From contig NZ_JASCRR010000002.1 in NCBI RefSeq assembly GCF_030010215.1, positions 372,001 through 436,000 of the forward strand: a DNA stretch of 64,000 bases, in the 5' to 3' direction. Below the pieces are notes generated by a model. That model was not told where the DNA came from. It worked only from the letters and a program-made list of their open reading frames with translations, and did not search any database. Every line of letters begins with the position of its first letter. The first letter of the stretch is position 1. A program made the translations under genes and the position numbers. The DNA comes from Tianweitania sp. UT-5YL-CI-8 (GTDB taxonomy: Bacteria > Pseudomonadota > Alphaproteobacteria > Rhizobiales > Rhizobiaceae). Below are positions 51,306-61,701 of the stretch, in pieces.

Positions 51306-52187
51306 TCAAAATTCGCGGGAAATCTCGCGCAAAAAATCAACCAGCGCGCGTACCTTGGCAGGCGTACGACGGGCTGCGGGCAGGACAATCGAAATGGGCT
51401 CGGCTTCGCTTTCGAAGCTCTCCAGAATCGGAATCAGGCGACCACTCGCAATGTCGTTCTTGAAAAGCCACCAAGTGGCCTGGGCGATGCCAACTCCAGC
51501 AATGGCGGCCTCTCGAATGGCATCACCACTGTCAGTGGTCAGACTGCCCGAGACGCGAACGGTTTCGCTGGTGTCACGCGTGCTGCCGAACGGCCACATC
51601 GGGCCAAACCCACCCACTATGCAATTGTGTCGCAAAAGGTCGACTGGCAGTTGAGGCACGCCCGCTTTTTCAAGATATTGCGGCGAGGCGACAGTCTTTT
51701 GTGGTCCGCGGATCAAGAGACGATTGACCAGCCTGCTATCTGCAAGACGTCCCGAATGCACCGTCAGATCGTAGCCGCCCTCGATCGGGTTAGTCGTCTG
51801 GCCCTTGAGGTGCAACTCCAGCTTGACCAAGGGATATTGAGTAAAAAAACGTTCGAGCGCCGGTACAACAGTCATGCGCCCGAAAGAGGGCGGCAGACAG
51901 ATGCGAACCGTTCCGGCCGGCGCGAGATTTGAATCCCGCAGATGTGCCTCCGCGTCCATGAGATCGAGCAGGATCTGCGTGCATCGCTCAAGATAGGCCG
52001 CGCCAAATTCGGTCAAATGCACGGCACGCGTCGAGCGATGGAACAATTGCACGCCAAGGCTCTCTTCAAGCCGCGTGACACTCTTGGTCACCGATGAGGT
52101 AGTTACGCCGATGGACTTTGCGGCAGCCGTGAAGCCGCTGAGCTCGGCCACCGTCTTAAAGGCCAGCATGTCCTGAAACTTCGTCAT
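51306..52187 (-). CDS. LysR-family transcriptional regulator
   Basis: A 293-residue regulator. The N-terminal winged helix (FKTVAELSGFTAAAKSIGVT, TSSVTKSVTRLEESLGVQLF) is followed by a ligand-binding domain (PAGTVRICLPPSFGRMTVVP). ATG 52187 is preferred over a GTG 36 bases earlier because of the conserved MTKFQDMLAF start. It is divergent from the amidohydrolase operon, which it most likely controls, as LysR genes usually do. Confidence 0.88.
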   Translation of the reverse strand: MTKFQDMLAFKTVAELSGFTAAAKSIGVTTSSVTKSVTRLEESLGVQLFHRSTRAVHLTEFGAAYLERCTQILLDLMDAEAHLRDSNLAPAGTVRICLPPSFGRMTVVPALERFFTQYPLVKLELHLKGQTTNPIEGGYDLTVHSGRLADSRLVNRLLIRGPQKTVASPQYLEKAGVPQLPVDLLRHNCIVGGFGPMWPFGSTRDTSETVRVSGSLTTDSGDAIREAAIAGVGIAQATWWLFKNDIASGRLIPILESFESEAEPISIVLPAARRTPAKVRALVDFLREISREF

Positions 52188-52242
52188 CAACGCCCTGTTG
52201 TCCTGTGTTTGCGACGCAAGCACCCGTCAAGCCAACACTCCC

Positions 52243-52254
52243 TCGAAAATTCGA
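52243..52254. promoter_or_regulatory. palindrome in the LysR-amidohydrolase intergenic region
   Basis: TCGAAAATTCGA lies 56 bases from the lysR start in a 235-base divergent interval (52188-52422) that holds no gene. It is a candidate LysR-binding half of a longer site; the T-N11-A consensus is not clearly visible. Confidence 0.3.
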
Positions 52255-52422
52255 TAGCTGAATACGCATTCTGCTCAAATTTTCACCACTAGCTCCTTTC
52301 GCTCCCAAAATAGCCAGCCGAGAAAATCAGTATTTCCAGCAAAGCATATTATCAAGCGGCCGGGTTCACCCTCTCATGGTGTCCGCAGCAATTGTGCACT
52401 TCAAAGGGAACGCCGCGCAACC

Positions 52423-53898
52423 ATGGCCACGTCTTGGATCATAGATGCCATGTGCCTGAGCCATGACGGTGGCAGCTATAGCTGCGCCCGGCGGAGCATC
52501 GAAATTGTGGGCGGACGCATCGTCGCTTTGCATGAAATGCCACCACGCACCGAACCCGGCGATAGCATCATTCCGGGCAACGGCTTGCTGGCCATACCTG
52601 GCCTCGTCAACGCCCACACCCATTCGCCGGACAACCTGCTGCGTGGAACCGCCCCGCACCTGCCGCTCGAATTGTGGTCGTTGCATTCCGCCGCGGGACG
52701 CGAGGGCCGTACGCCGCGCGAATGCTATATCTCGGCTGCACTGGGCGGAATCGAAATGCTCCGTACCGGCACAACGGCATTGCTCGATCACGTCCGTATT
52801 TCCCCGGACCTAGACGGGCTCTGCCTTGATGCGGTCGCACAAGCCTATCGAGACCTTGGCTTGCGTGCAGTGATCGCACCCATCGTTGCCGATCGGCCAG
52901 TGGCACAGACCCTGCCACTGGATACCGCCGATCTGCGCGATCTCGATCTTTCCGCCTACGGAATGCGGTCGCAATTGCCGGCGCGCGAGCAAATCGAAAT
53001 TGCAGAAGCGTTTGTCGAGCGCTGGCACGGTTACCAGGGTCGCATCCAGGCAGCAATCGGGCCCTCTGCTCCCCAGCGGTGCAGTGACGATTTGCTCATG
53101 CGCGCCGGGGAACTGGCAGATCGGAAAGGGATCATCCTTCATCTGCATGCGCTGGAAACCCGGGCACAGCAGGCAATGGGCCAGCATCTCTATGGCAAGG
53201 GTACGCTGGCTCATCTGGATGAACTTGGTCTACTTGGACCAGGAACGAACTTGGCGCATGCCATCTGGATCGAGATTGACGATCTTGAGCGCATCGCACG
53301 CACCAACACGGCGATCGTCCACAACCCGGTTTCTAACGCCCGGCTGGGCAGCGGCTTCTGCCCCCTATCGGACTACCTCGAACGTGGCATTCGCGTCGGC
53401 CTGGGTACTGACAGCGCCTGCTGCAACGACAGCAATAATCTGTTCGAGACCGCCAAATGGGCCGGCCTGCTGCACAATCTGGTGCAGCCGCACGCCCGGT
53501 GGGTTGGTGCCGAAACCGCATTGCGACTGGCCACCCAGGGCAGTGCCGACGCGATCGGACTGGGTCCCGATGTTGGCGATCTGGCGGTCGGACAGGTCGC
53601 TGACATCACCCTGTTGCGGCTTGGCACTCCCGCTTTTACCCCGCTCAACAATATCGTCCGCCAGTTGGTTTTGTCGGAAAACGGCTCGTCGGTCGCCCAT
53701 ATCATGGTGGCGGGAGAAATCGTGCTGCGCGACGGCGTGTGCACCAAGGTTGACGAAAAGGCGATCTGGCAGGAGGCGCGCGACATCGCAACGCGGCATC
53801 TAGATGACGGTAATGTCTATGCCGATGCTGCCAAGCTGTCTGGCCCAATCGAAGCCATGTATGCCCGTCTCGGGCGCGGTCGGAGCGCCACGCAATGA
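52423..53898 (+). CDS. COG0402-type amidohydrolase (deaminase/chlorohydrolase family)
   Basis: A 491-residue cytoplasmic metalloenzyme of the guanine deaminase/AtzA/TrzN group. Metal-binding motifs are VNAHTHSPDN, IILHLHALET, NLAHAIW and GTDSACCNDSNN. The substrate cannot be told from these; members deaminate or dechlorinate N-heterocycles. It is the first gene of the LysR-controlled operon, whose stop overlaps the next start. A second, related enzyme lies at 63393. Confidence 0.88.
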   Translation: MATSWIIDAMCLSHDGGSYSCARRSIEIVGGRIVALHEMPPRTEPGDSIIPGNGLLAIPGLVNAHTHSPDNLLRGTAPHLPLELWSLHSAAGREGRTPRECYISAALGGIEMLRTGTTALLDHVRISPDLDGLCLDAVAQAYRDLGLRAVIAPIVADRPVAQTLPLDTADLRDLDLSAYGMRSQLPAREQIEIAEAFVERWHGYQGRIQAAIGPSAPQRCSDDLLMRAGELADRKGIILHLHALETRAQQAMGQHLYGKGTLAHLDELGLLGPGTNLAHAIWIEIDDLERIARTNTAIVHNPVSNARLGSGFCPLSDYLERGIRVGLGTDSACCNDSNNLFETAKWAGLLHNLVQPHARWVGAETALRLATQGSADAIGLGPDVGDLAVGQVADITLLRLGTPAFTPLNNIVRQLVLSENGSSVAHIMVAGEIVLRDGVCTKVDEKAIWQEARDIATRHLDDGNVYADAAKLSGPIEAMYARLGRGRSATQ

Positions 53899-55949
53899 GC
53901 CCGCCCTGGACCCGCCAACCGGTACGCATCTTTCAGCACCTGCTGCGTGAAAGCGATGCGATCGGTCTCGATCCGGCACAGTTGGTTGCCGAGGCGGCCG
54001 CGATGGGGGCAGATACCTACCTCTGCATGGGTGGCGGCTTCTCAGCCTGGTACCCAACAGAAATCGCGGCGCAGCCGATCAATCCCGATTTGAATGTCGA
54101 TCTGGTCGGTGACGTGATCGTGGCGGCGCAGAAAAGCTCGATGCGCGTTATCGTGCGCATGGACATCAGCAAAGGTCGTGCGGGCACCCAGGCGTCCCAT
54201 CCCGATTGGTTCGTGCGCAACGCCGATGGCAGTCACGCCACGGTATGGGACATGCCGCAAATTTGCCCGACGGGGCCTTTCTGGCAGGTCACCAATTTCG
54301 CGATTTTAGACGAATTGCTTTCCCGCTATGTAATCGACGGCTTCTTTTACAACTACTTCTATATTCCCCGCTGCTACTGCCCCCGCTGCCAGCAACAGGT
54401 GATGGATGCAACGGGCCTGCCGGTCCCAGCGCCGTCAGAGCGTTCCCCGTCCTACGAGCGCTGGCGGCAATCGAGCCTGGCACATTACACGGCCCGTATG
54501 CGGGACTTCATCCGCGCCAGACGGCGCGACGCCGTTCTCGTGCCGTATCACCATGTCCGCGCTGGTTGGGACCTGGCTGCTATGGCGGACGCCTCGGACC
54601 TGATCGGGGCGCAGGCCTCCAATCCCATCGTGCCTAACCCCATCGATCCCCAGCCGATGTGGAACCATTGGGCCGCCGAAGAGGCGCTGGTGGGACGCGC
54701 GGTAAAGCCCGACGCAGCACCTTTCCTGATCCAGAGTACCTCCGGTTTTTTCGCCAGTCGTCAGACCGCGCTCCCGATGGGACGACTGCTGCATAACCTG
54801 GCGTTGACGGCAGCCCATGGTGCCGGTACCGCCCCTGCAATCAATGGCTTGCTGAATCAGGACGACCCCCGGGCCATCGCGCCGCTGCGGCACTTCACAC
54901 AATACCTCACCCACAACGCCGAATGGTATCGGGGCCTCACCTCGATGGCAAAACTTGCCATTGTCCGGTCCGAGGCCAGTGTGCAATGGGGCGTCGATGC
55001 CGGTAAACTGAGAGGGCGCGTTGGTCCGAGCGGGCATATTGATGAATTCCGTGGGCTGTTCGAAATCAGTTCAGCCCTGCGTCACCCGATCGATGTCGTT
55101 GTCGCGGGAGATTTGGCACATGCGGGTCTAAAAAATTATGCTGCAATCCTTTGTCCTGCTGTGTCGTGCCTCTCAGACGCCGATGCGGCGGCCCTCAACG
55201 ACTATGTTGCCAATGGCGGCACCCTGCTCGCGACAGGCGATTTTGCCGCTGCCACCGAGGTCGGCCAGCTACGCGCCACGCCGGGCAGCGCCGCCGTGCC
55301 TGCTTTACCTTCCCCGCGGCAGTCGATCTCGGGCGCCTATTTCGCATTGCGGGCTGACCATCTGCGCAATGCCTTGGATGGCATTCCCCATATCGGCGCC
55401 GATGGCGATTTTTGCCCGCCGGCATCGCTCGATGCCGATTGGGACATTGGGCTGGCTCTGATCGGTCCCTTCGCCAATAATGCCCCCGAATTTACCGTGG
55501 TTGAGGGCCCCGGTACGGCTCCGGCCATGCTCAGCCGCCAACATGGTACAGGCACGGCAATCTGGCTGCCGTGGTTTCTCGGCAGCCTCTATCATAGATA
55601 TGCAATTGCCGATTGTGCTGCCCTGCTCGGCGCCATCTTGGCGCGGCCGCTCGGGCCATCCCCTATTATTACAACCGCATCAACTGCGGTGGACTTTACT
55701 CTTTATGGACACCCTGCCGGTGCTGTCGTCCACGCCATCAATGGCGCGACAGCACAGAACAAACCCTTGATCGAGTGCACCCCACTGGCCGGCTTTGCGG
55801 TGGAGGTTGCCTTACCCGCCAAACGTGCGGTTCTGCTCAACACCGGCGAAGATCTGCCGATGACGCACCATAACGGGCCCGTGCGCTTTACCGTGCCCCG
55901 GCTCGAGAATTTTGCCGCCATCGCCCTGCTCTATGATGGAGCAAGGTGA
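53895..55949 (+). CDS. putative glycoside-hydrolase-like protein with amidotransferase-like domain
   Basis: A 684-residue cytoplasmic protein. Residues about 10-330 resemble a TIM barrel like those of alpha-fucosidase/alpha-amylase relatives (FYNYFYIPRCYCPRC near 150-165; YHHVRAGWDLAAMADASDLI). Residues about 390-460 look like a beta-galactosidase trimerisation / class I amidotransferase domain (NYAAILCPAVSCLSDADAAA, YVANGGTLLATGDF). The CxCxxC cluster at 160-165 is odd for a glycosidase. The function is inferred from the fold only. Confidence 0.6.
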   Translation: MSPPWTRQPVRIFQHLLRESDAIGLDPAQLVAEAAAMGADTYLCMGGGFSAWYPTEIAAQPINPDLNVDLVGDVIVAAQKSSMRVIVRMDISKGRAGTQASHPDWFVRNADGSHATVWDMPQICPTGPFWQVTNFAILDELLSRYVIDGFFYNYFYIPRCYCPRCQQQVMDATGLPVPAPSERSPSYERWRQSSLAHYTARMRDFIRARRRDAVLVPYHHVRAGWDLAAMADASDLIGAQASNPIVPNPIDPQPMWNHWAAEEALVGRAVKPDAAPFLIQSTSGFFASRQTALPMGRLLHNLALTAAHGAGTAPAINGLLNQDDPRAIAPLRHFTQYLTHNAEWYRGLTSMAKLAIVRSEASVQWGVDAGKLRGRVGPSGHIDEFRGLFEISSALRHPIDVVVAGDLAHAGLKNYAAILCPAVSCLSDADAAALNDYVANGGTLLATGDFAAATEVGQLRATPGSAAVPALPSPRQSISGAYFALRADHLRNALDGIPHIGADGDFCPPASLDADWDIGLALIGPFANNAPEFTVVEGPGTAPAMLSRQHGTGTAIWLPWFLGSLYHRYAIADCAALLGAILARPLGPSPIITTASTAVDFTLYGHPAGAVVHAINGATAQNKPLIECTPLAGFAVEVALPAKRAVLLNTGEDLPMTHHNGPVRFTVPRLENFAAIALLYDGAR

Positions 55950-56058
55950 TGGGGCCAAGGAGAAGGGCACCGGGTCAACCGGTCGCACGAGGAAATGTCT
56001 GCACTGCCAACCAGGGAATTGGCACCAAGCCATCCCCGACTGCAACACAGGTGATCAT

Positions 56059-57576
56059 ATGAAACGACTGCTGCATGCCCCATTGCTGGGTATAATGCTG
56101 AGCACGACGGCACTGTTCGCCCTGCTCAATCCAACATTCGCGCAGGACAACGGCACGATCACGGTGGCCCAGCCAACCGATGCGCTGACGATGGATCCGG
56201 CCAAGCATTCAGCCTTTCCAACAGCAAACATCATGTTCCAGCTCTATGACGCGATGGTGACGATGGACGGAGAGGGCGTGTTCGTCCCCGCGCTGGCAAC
56301 TGAATGGAGCAATCCCGATCCGTTGACCTGGCGCTTCAAGTTGCGCGAAGGCGTCAAGTTCCACAATGGCGAAGATTTCAACGCGGAGGCCGTCAAATTC
56401 ACTTTCGACCGAGCGCTCGACCCAGAATTCAAGGCGCCCTATTTTTCGCGTATCGCCGCGATCAAGTCGGTCGAGATCGTTGACAACTATACCGTCGACA
56501 TCAAGACCGCGAAGCCATTTCCAACAATGCTGTTCTCGCTTTACGAGGCATCGTTCGCAGCTATGATCGTGCCGCCAAAATATACCGCTGAAAGCCCCGA
56601 CGCCCTTGCTTCAGCGCCAGTTGGTACCGGCCCTTATACATTCGTTAGATGGCTGAAGGACGACCGCGTGGTGCTGAAGGCGAATCCCGACTATTGGGGC
56701 GGTGCGCCAGCGGTCGAGAACGTAGTGTTCCGTCCCATCAAGGAAGTGCGCACGCGCATTGCTGAACTGACGAGCGATGGCGTAGACATTGCAGCCGACA
56801 TCCCACCAGAAGACGTGCCATCCTTGGAATCCGGCGAAACAAAAATCGCCACCATAGCCAGTGATTTCATCTATTTTTATGCCTTCGACACCCTCAAGGA
56901 ATCTCCGCTTCAGAACAAGTTGGTGCGCCAGGCAATCAATTATGCGGTCGATGTCGATGCGATCCAACAAGCCTTACTCGGGGGGCTTGGCACCCGGGTC
57001 GCGCTGACCCTGCCCACCAATGCCTTCGGCTATGACAAAGCCTGGCAGCCCTATCCTTACGACCCCGAAAAAGCCAAGTCTTTGCTGGCAGAAGCTGGCT
57101 ATCCTGATGGATTCACTATCGCTCTGACTGCCCGCCAGGGACGCTATATGAAGGACCGAGAGATCATGGATGCCACGATCGGCTTTCTTGCGGAAGTTGG
57201 CATCACCGTAGAGCCCAATTTCCTCGAACCCGGCGTCTGGGCAACCGTTTCGGAAGCCAAAGGGCGTGAAGGTATCATCTTCCCGGGCTGGAGCGGACGC
57301 GATCCGGATCTGGTCTGGTACCCCATACTCTATAGCGGGCAATATCAGAGCTACTACGCCAATCCCGCTCTCGACACCCTTCTCGACGCTGGCCGAGCAA
57401 CGCTGGACCCCGCCGAGCGCGCATCGATCTATGAAAAGGCTGCTGCCATTCTCAAGGACGAGGCACCTCACCTTCCCTTGCTGACGCCGCCGCTGATCTA
57501 TGGGCTTGATGCCGATCTCAAATGGCAGCCGCGCACCGATTCCATCATCGACCTGCGCAAAGCCCGCTTCGAATAA
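56059..57576 (+). CDS. oligopeptide-type ABC substrate-binding protein
   Basis: A 505-residue periplasmic protein of the DppA/OppA class with a signal peptide (KRLLHAPLLGIMLSTTALFA, cut near FAQD). Typical blocks are TEWSNPDPLTWRFKLREGVK, FHNGEDFNAEAVKFTFDRAL and GTGPYTFVRWLKDDRVVLKA. ATG 56059 has CAGGTG upstream. The family binds peptides but also opines, sugars and heterocycles, so the ligand may be the amidohydrolase substrate. Confidence 0.9.
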   Translation: MKRLLHAPLLGIMLSTTALFALLNPTFAQDNGTITVAQPTDALTMDPAKHSAFPTANIMFQLYDAMVTMDGEGVFVPALATEWSNPDPLTWRFKLREGVKFHNGEDFNAEAVKFTFDRALDPEFKAPYFSRIAAIKSVEIVDNYTVDIKTAKPFPTMLFSLYEASFAAMIVPPKYTAESPDALASAPVGTGPYTFVRWLKDDRVVLKANPDYWGGAPAVENVVFRPIKEVRTRIAELTSDGVDIAADIPPEDVPSLESGETKIATIASDFIYFYAFDTLKESPLQNKLVRQAINYAVDVDAIQQALLGGLGTRVALTLPTNAFGYDKAWQPYPYDPEKAKSLLAEAGYPDGFTIALTARQGRYMKDREIMDATIGFLAEVGITVEPNFLEPGVWATVSEAKGREGIIFPGWSGRDPDLVWYPILYSGQYQSYYANPALDTLLDAGRATLDPAERASIYEKAAAILKDEAPHLPLLTPPLIYGLDADLKWQPRTDSIIDLRKARFE

Positions 57577-57600
57577 ACCAGAACCGGTCGGAGCCCATCC

Positions 57601-58518
57601 ATGCTTGGCTATGTCGCTTCACGTCTGCTCTACGCGCTCGCCGTTGTCTTCGGCGTGTCCGTGGCCGTCTTCTTTCTGATCAGGATCGGCGGCGATCCCT
57701 CGGCGTTATTTCTCCCGCCCGAGGCCTCGCTGGAGCAAATCGCGGAGTTTCGCCATTCTATGGGCTTCGACCGGCCGGTCATCGTGCAGTATTTCGAGTT
57801 CCTGGTTCGTGCCGTTCAGGGCGATTTCGGGCAGTCGCTGCGCTATCAACAGCCGGCGATGCAGTTGGTTCTGGAGCGCATGCCCGCAACGCTGCAACTC
57901 AGTGGCACAGCGCTGTTGCTTTCCCTCCTCATCGCTGTGCCGCTCGCGATCACCGCCGCCACCCGTCGCGGCACCATCATTGATCGCACCGGCCTGGTCG
58001 TCTCGCTGATCGGCCAGAGCTTTCCCACCTTTTGGCTCGCCATCATGCTGATCCTGATCTTTTCGGAAAAGCTGCATTGGCTCCCTCCATCCGGCCGCAA
58101 TGGGTGGCAAACCCTGGTCATGCCCTCGATCGCGCTGGCCGCCTATTCCACCGCCATCATCACCCGTCTGTTGCGTTCGTCGATGATCGAGGTGCTGCAA
58201 TCGGACTATGTGCGCACAGCGCGCGGCAAGGGTCTCGCCGAGGGCAAGATCGTCTTCCAGCATGCTCTGCGCAACGCTGCGATCCCCACGCTCACCGTCA
58301 TCGGTCTGCAGGTGGGTGCCCTGCTGGGAGGAGCCGTCATAACCGAGGAGATTTTTGCCTATCCCGGCATAGGCCGCCTCGCGATACAGGCCATTGCCAA
58401 CCGCGATTTCACAGTGATCCAAGCCTTTGTGCTGCTGATGGCAGTGCTGATTGTAGGCATCAATCTGGCGGTCGACCTCTGCTACGGCCTGCTCGACCCA
58501 CGCCTGAGGAAAAGCTGA
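57601..58518 (+). CDS. ABC transporter permease, DppB type
   Basis: A 305-residue inner-membrane protein with six hydrophobic segments, DFGQSLRYQQPAMQLVLERM and a C-terminal EEIFAYPGIGRLAIQAIANR. It pairs with the 58522-59376 permease. The gene starts 24 bases after the binding-protein stop. Confidence 0.92.
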   Translation: MLGYVASRLLYALAVVFGVSVAVFFLIRIGGDPSALFLPPEASLEQIAEFRHSMGFDRPVIVQYFEFLVRAVQGDFGQSLRYQQPAMQLVLERMPATLQLSGTALLLSLLIAVPLAITAATRRGTIIDRTGLVVSLIGQSFPTFWLAIMLILIFSEKLHWLPPSGRNGWQTLVMPSIALAAYSTAIITRLLRSSMIEVLQSDYVRTARGKGLAEGKIVFQHALRNAAIPTLTVIGLQVGALLGGAVITEEIFAYPGIGRLAIQAIANRDFTVIQAFVLLMAVLIVGINLAVDLCYGLLDPRLRKS

Positions 58519-58521
58519 ACC

Positions 58522-59376
58522 ATGCTCGTGTTCTGGAAGCGCTTTTCGCGCAGCAAACTGGCCATGTCCGGTCTCGCCATCGTGCTGGCCGTCATCGTGG
58601 CAGCGCTGGTCGGGCGCTTCGTAGTGCCCTACGATCCCTCCGCACAAAACATCATGAAGCGCCTGCAGCCACCTCTGGCCCTAGGCAAGAACGGCATCCA
58701 CTGGCTGGGCACCGAGGCCCTGGGGCGCGACATCTTCAGCCGCCTCGTGGTAGGCGCGCAGGTCTCGCTGCTGGTTGGTGTGTGCTCGGTGTTCGTGTCC
58801 TCCCTCGTTGGCATCACCCTGGGAATCGTCGCAGGCTATGAGGACCGTTATCTGGGCAAGGTACTGATGGGCATTACCGACGTGCAACTCGCCATACCTT
58901 TCCTGGTGCTGGCACTGGCCGTCGTGGCCGTACTGGGGCCTAGCCTTTTGAACCTCATCTTGGTGCTAGGACTGACCAACTGGGTGCAATATGCACGTGT
59001 GGTGCGCGCTGAAGTCCTGGTCCTGCGCGACCGCGAATATGTGCAGGCGGCAAAGGCCCTGGGGGCGACCACGCCCCGCATCTTGGTGAAGCACCTGCTG
59101 CCCAATGTCATGAGCTCGGTAATCGTGATCTCCAGCTTGCTCGTGGCCAAGATGATCCTGTTTGAATCTTCGTTGAGCTTTCTAGGCTTGGGTGTGCCGC
59201 CATCGACCCCCACCTGGGGCGCCATGATTGCGGAGGGTCGCAACTACATCGCCAATGCATGGTGGGTTGCCGCCCTGCCCGGCATGGCCATTTTCTTGAC
59301 CGTGGTCGGAATCAACCTGGTGGGAGACCGTTTGCGCGACATGCTCGATCCGCGGCTCAAGCAACTGGAGAACTGA
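58522..59376 (+). CDS. ABC transporter permease, DppC type
   Basis: A 284-residue permease with six membrane segments and the family block GTEALGRDIFSRLVVGAQVS, SFLGLGVPPSTPTWGAMIAE. It follows its partner by three bases and completes the membrane part of the importer. Confidence 0.92.
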   Translation: MLVFWKRFSRSKLAMSGLAIVLAVIVAALVGRFVVPYDPSAQNIMKRLQPPLALGKNGIHWLGTEALGRDIFSRLVVGAQVSLLVGVCSVFVSSLVGITLGIVAGYEDRYLGKVLMGITDVQLAIPFLVLALAVVAVLGPSLLNLILVLGLTNWVQYARVVRAEVLVLRDREYVQAAKALGATTPRILVKHLLPNVMSSVIVISSLLVAKMILFESSLSFLGLGVPPSTPTWGAMIAEGRNYIANAWWVAALPGMAIFLTVVGINLVGDRLRDMLDPRLKQLEN

Positions 59377-59377
59377 G

Positions 59378-60697
59378 ATGGCCATCGCTTTTGCAATGGA
59401 TGGCGAACGTGTGATGCAGCCATCCCGCACGCTCGCAGTGGCTCGCCAGGTCGATGTATTGGTGGTGGGCGGCGGCACCGCGGGCTGTACTGCCGCTGTC
59501 TCGGCAGGACGAAATGGTGCCAAGGTTATGCTGGTAGAACGCTACGGCTTTCTGGGGGGCACCGCAACCGCCGCCATGGTCGGCGTGTTTTGTGGTGTCT
59601 ACACCTGCGGCCCCGATGCAACGCATCAGCTTCTGGTCGGCGGGCTACCCTATGAGGTTATGCAGCGCCTCAAAGCCGTCGGCGGCGGCATGAAATATCG
59701 CCACCGTTTCCAGATAGACCACGAGGTCTTCAAGCTCGTCCTCGACTGCATGGTGGACGAAGCCGGGGTTGAATTGCTGTTTCATGCAACGGTGGTCGAA
59801 ACACTGATCGCCGATGGCGCCGTCAGAGGCGTCGTGGTCGAGCACAAAGGTGGCCGTGAGGTCATCCTTGCGCAGCGGATCGTGGACGCCTCGGGTGACG
59901 GAGATGTCGCGGCACTGGCCGGAGCGCCATTTGAGATGGGCGACGAACAAGGGCGCCTTCAGGCCCCCACCATGGTGTTCTACATGGGCGGCGTGAACAT
60001 CGAACGCGCCATGGCCTTCCCCGAAAAAGATATCCGTTCGCTTCTCGTCGCCGTCAAACAGAGCGGGGAATTCGATTTCCCCCGCATCAGCGGTTCGTTC
60101 TCGCCTGCCCCCCAACCCGGCAAGGTGCACGTCAACATGAGCCGGGTGGCTGGTGTCGATGGCGTTGATCCCTGGAGCCTTACGGCAGGCACGCTTGAAG
60201 GGCGCCGGCAGGTCGAGAGCTTCGCCAAATTCCTCGTCAAATACATCCCCGGTTTTGAGACCGCGATCATCGACGCCATCGCACCCCAGCTTGGCGTGCG
60301 CGAAACGCGGCGTGTGATCGGGGAGCATGTATTGACCCGGCAGAACGTCCTGGGCGCGGAAAAAACCACCAGCGCCATCTGCCGCAGCTCATGGCCGATA
60401 GAGGATCACAGCCAAGGCGAAACGACCATCCGCCTGCACCTACCGGGCGACGACTATTATCACGTACCCTACGGCTCGCTTGTTCCGCTCGAAATCGACA
60501 ACCTGGTCCTTGCCGGGCGCTGCGTTTCGGCGACCCATGATGGACAAGCCTCGGTGCGGGTCATGGGACCGGGGATGGCCATGGGAGAGGCCGCGGGCCT
60601 TGCCGCCGCGATAAGCCTTAGAGCCTCAACCACGCCCCGCCGGCTCGATGTTGGCGCACTGCAGGCGGGCCTGCGCCAACAGGGAGCCTTGATCTGA
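59378..60697 (+). CDS. FAD-dependent oxidoreductase
   Basis: A 439-residue flavoprotein with an N-terminal dinucleotide fold ([20 protein letters not shown], about 24-45), followed by [13 protein letters not shown] and [15 protein letters not shown]. The C-terminal part has [19 protein letters not shown], close to the FAD_oxidored type. It lies between permease and ATPase genes, so it takes part in the same pathway; its redox substrate is unknown. Its last base is the first base of the next ATG. Confidence 0.85.
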   Translation: MAIAFAMDGERVMQPSRTLAVARQVDVLVVGGGTAGCTAAVSAGRNGAKVMLVERYGFLGGTATAAMVGVFCGVYTCGPDATHQLLVGGLPYEVMQRLKAVGGGMKYRHRFQIDHEVFKLVLDCMVDEAGVELLFHATVVETLIADGAVRGVVVEHKGGREVILAQRIVDASGDGDVAALAGAPFEMGDEQGRLQAPTMVFYMGGVNIERAMAFPEKDIRSLLVAVKQSGEFDFPRISGSFSPAPQPGKVHVNMSRVAGVDGVDPWSLTAGTLEGRRQVESFAKFLVKYIPGFETAIIDAIAPQLGVRETRRVIGEHVLTRQNVLGAEKTTSAICRSSWPIEDHSQGETTIRLHLPGDDYYHVPYGSLVPLEIDNLVLAGRCVSATHDGQASVRVMGPGMAMGEAAGLAAAISLRASTTPRRLDVGALQAGLRQQGALI

Positions 60698-61701
60698 TGA
60701 ACCATCCAGCACCGCCCATCCTCGAGGTTCGTAATCTCAAGACTTATTTCTCCAGCGAACGCGGCGACATTCGCTCAGTCGACGATATCTCGTTTTCGGT
60801 CGTCAAGGGGGAAACGCTTGGCATCGTGGGAGAATCGGGGTCTGGCAAGAGCGTCACCTCGCTGTCGATCATGCGGCTGATCGCGGCGCCACCCGGCCGC
60901 TATGCCGGCGGGCAGATCCTTTTCGAAAACCGGGACATTCTCCAGCTTAGCAAGGCCGAAATGCGCGCTCTGCGCGGCAACCGGATATCGATGATCTACC
61001 AGGAGCCGATGACCTCGCTCAATCCGGTGTTCACGGTCGGCGAGCAGATCGCCGAAACCATCGCGCTGCACCAAAATCTTTCCCGCAAGTCTGCCTTCTC
61101 CAAGGCGATCGACATGCTGCGGCTGGTCAATATTCCAGAGCCCGAACGCCGGGCGACCGAGTATCCTCACCAATTGTCAGGCGGAATGCGCCAGCGTGTC
61201 ATGATCGCCATGGCGCTTTCCTGCAATCCACGCCTGCTGATTGCCGATGAGCCGACAACGGCGCTCGACGTGACCATTCAGGCACAGATCCTCGACCTGC
61301 TGCGTCGGCTTCGGCGTGATCTGGGCATGTCGATCGTGCTCATCACCCATGATCTGGGCGTTGTCGCCGAAATGTGCGACCGGGTCGCGGTCATGTACGC
61401 GGGCAAGATCGTCGAGGTGGCCGATGTCACGGCGCTGTTCGACAATCCGCTTCATCCTTATACCGAAGGCCTTTTGGCCTCGATCCCGCGTCTGGATGAA
61501 GACGTCGACGAGCTTTACGCGATCGAAGGCAGCGTTCCCAACCCCATCGATCGTCCGCCCGGCTGCGCATTTGCGGGGCGCTGCCCCTATGTGTTCGAGC
61601 TTTGCCGAACAGAAGAGCCGCCGCTGGTAGAGGTGAGGCCGGGGCGTCAGGCCGCGTGCTTTCTTGCCCCAGAACGCTTGCGCGAGGCGGTCGCAGCATG
61701 A
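60697..61701 (+). CDS. ABC transporter ATP-binding protein, DppD type
   Basis: A 334-residue ATPase with Walker [11 protein letters not shown], signature [13 protein letters not shown] and Walker [15 protein letters not shown]. The C-terminal extension ([20 protein letters not shown]) is the Cys-rich iron-sulfur-like tail of oligopeptide ATPases. It is one of two ATPase subunits; the stop overlaps the next start. Confidence 0.93.
   Translation: MNHPAPPILEVRNLKTYFSSERGDIRSVDDISFSVVKGETLGIVGESGSGKSVTSLSIMRLIAAPPGRYAGGQILFENRDILQLSKAEMRALRGNRISMIYQEPMTSLNPVFTVGEQIAETIALHQNLSRKSAFSKAIDMLRLVNIPEPERRATEYPHQLSGGMRQRVMIAMALSCNPRLLIADEPTTALDVTIQAQILDLLRRLRRDLGMSIVLITHDLGVVAEMCDRVAVMYAGKIVEVADVTALFDNPLHPYTEGLLASIPRLDEDVDELYAIEGSVPNPIDRPPGCAFAGRCPYVFELCRTEEPPLVEVRPGRQAACFLAPERLREAVAA

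Noticed and set aside
57706-58647. 313-codon minus-strand frame opposite the DppB/DppC genes
   Set aside because: It is a His/Asp/Gln-rich complement of membrane-protein codons, not a protein.
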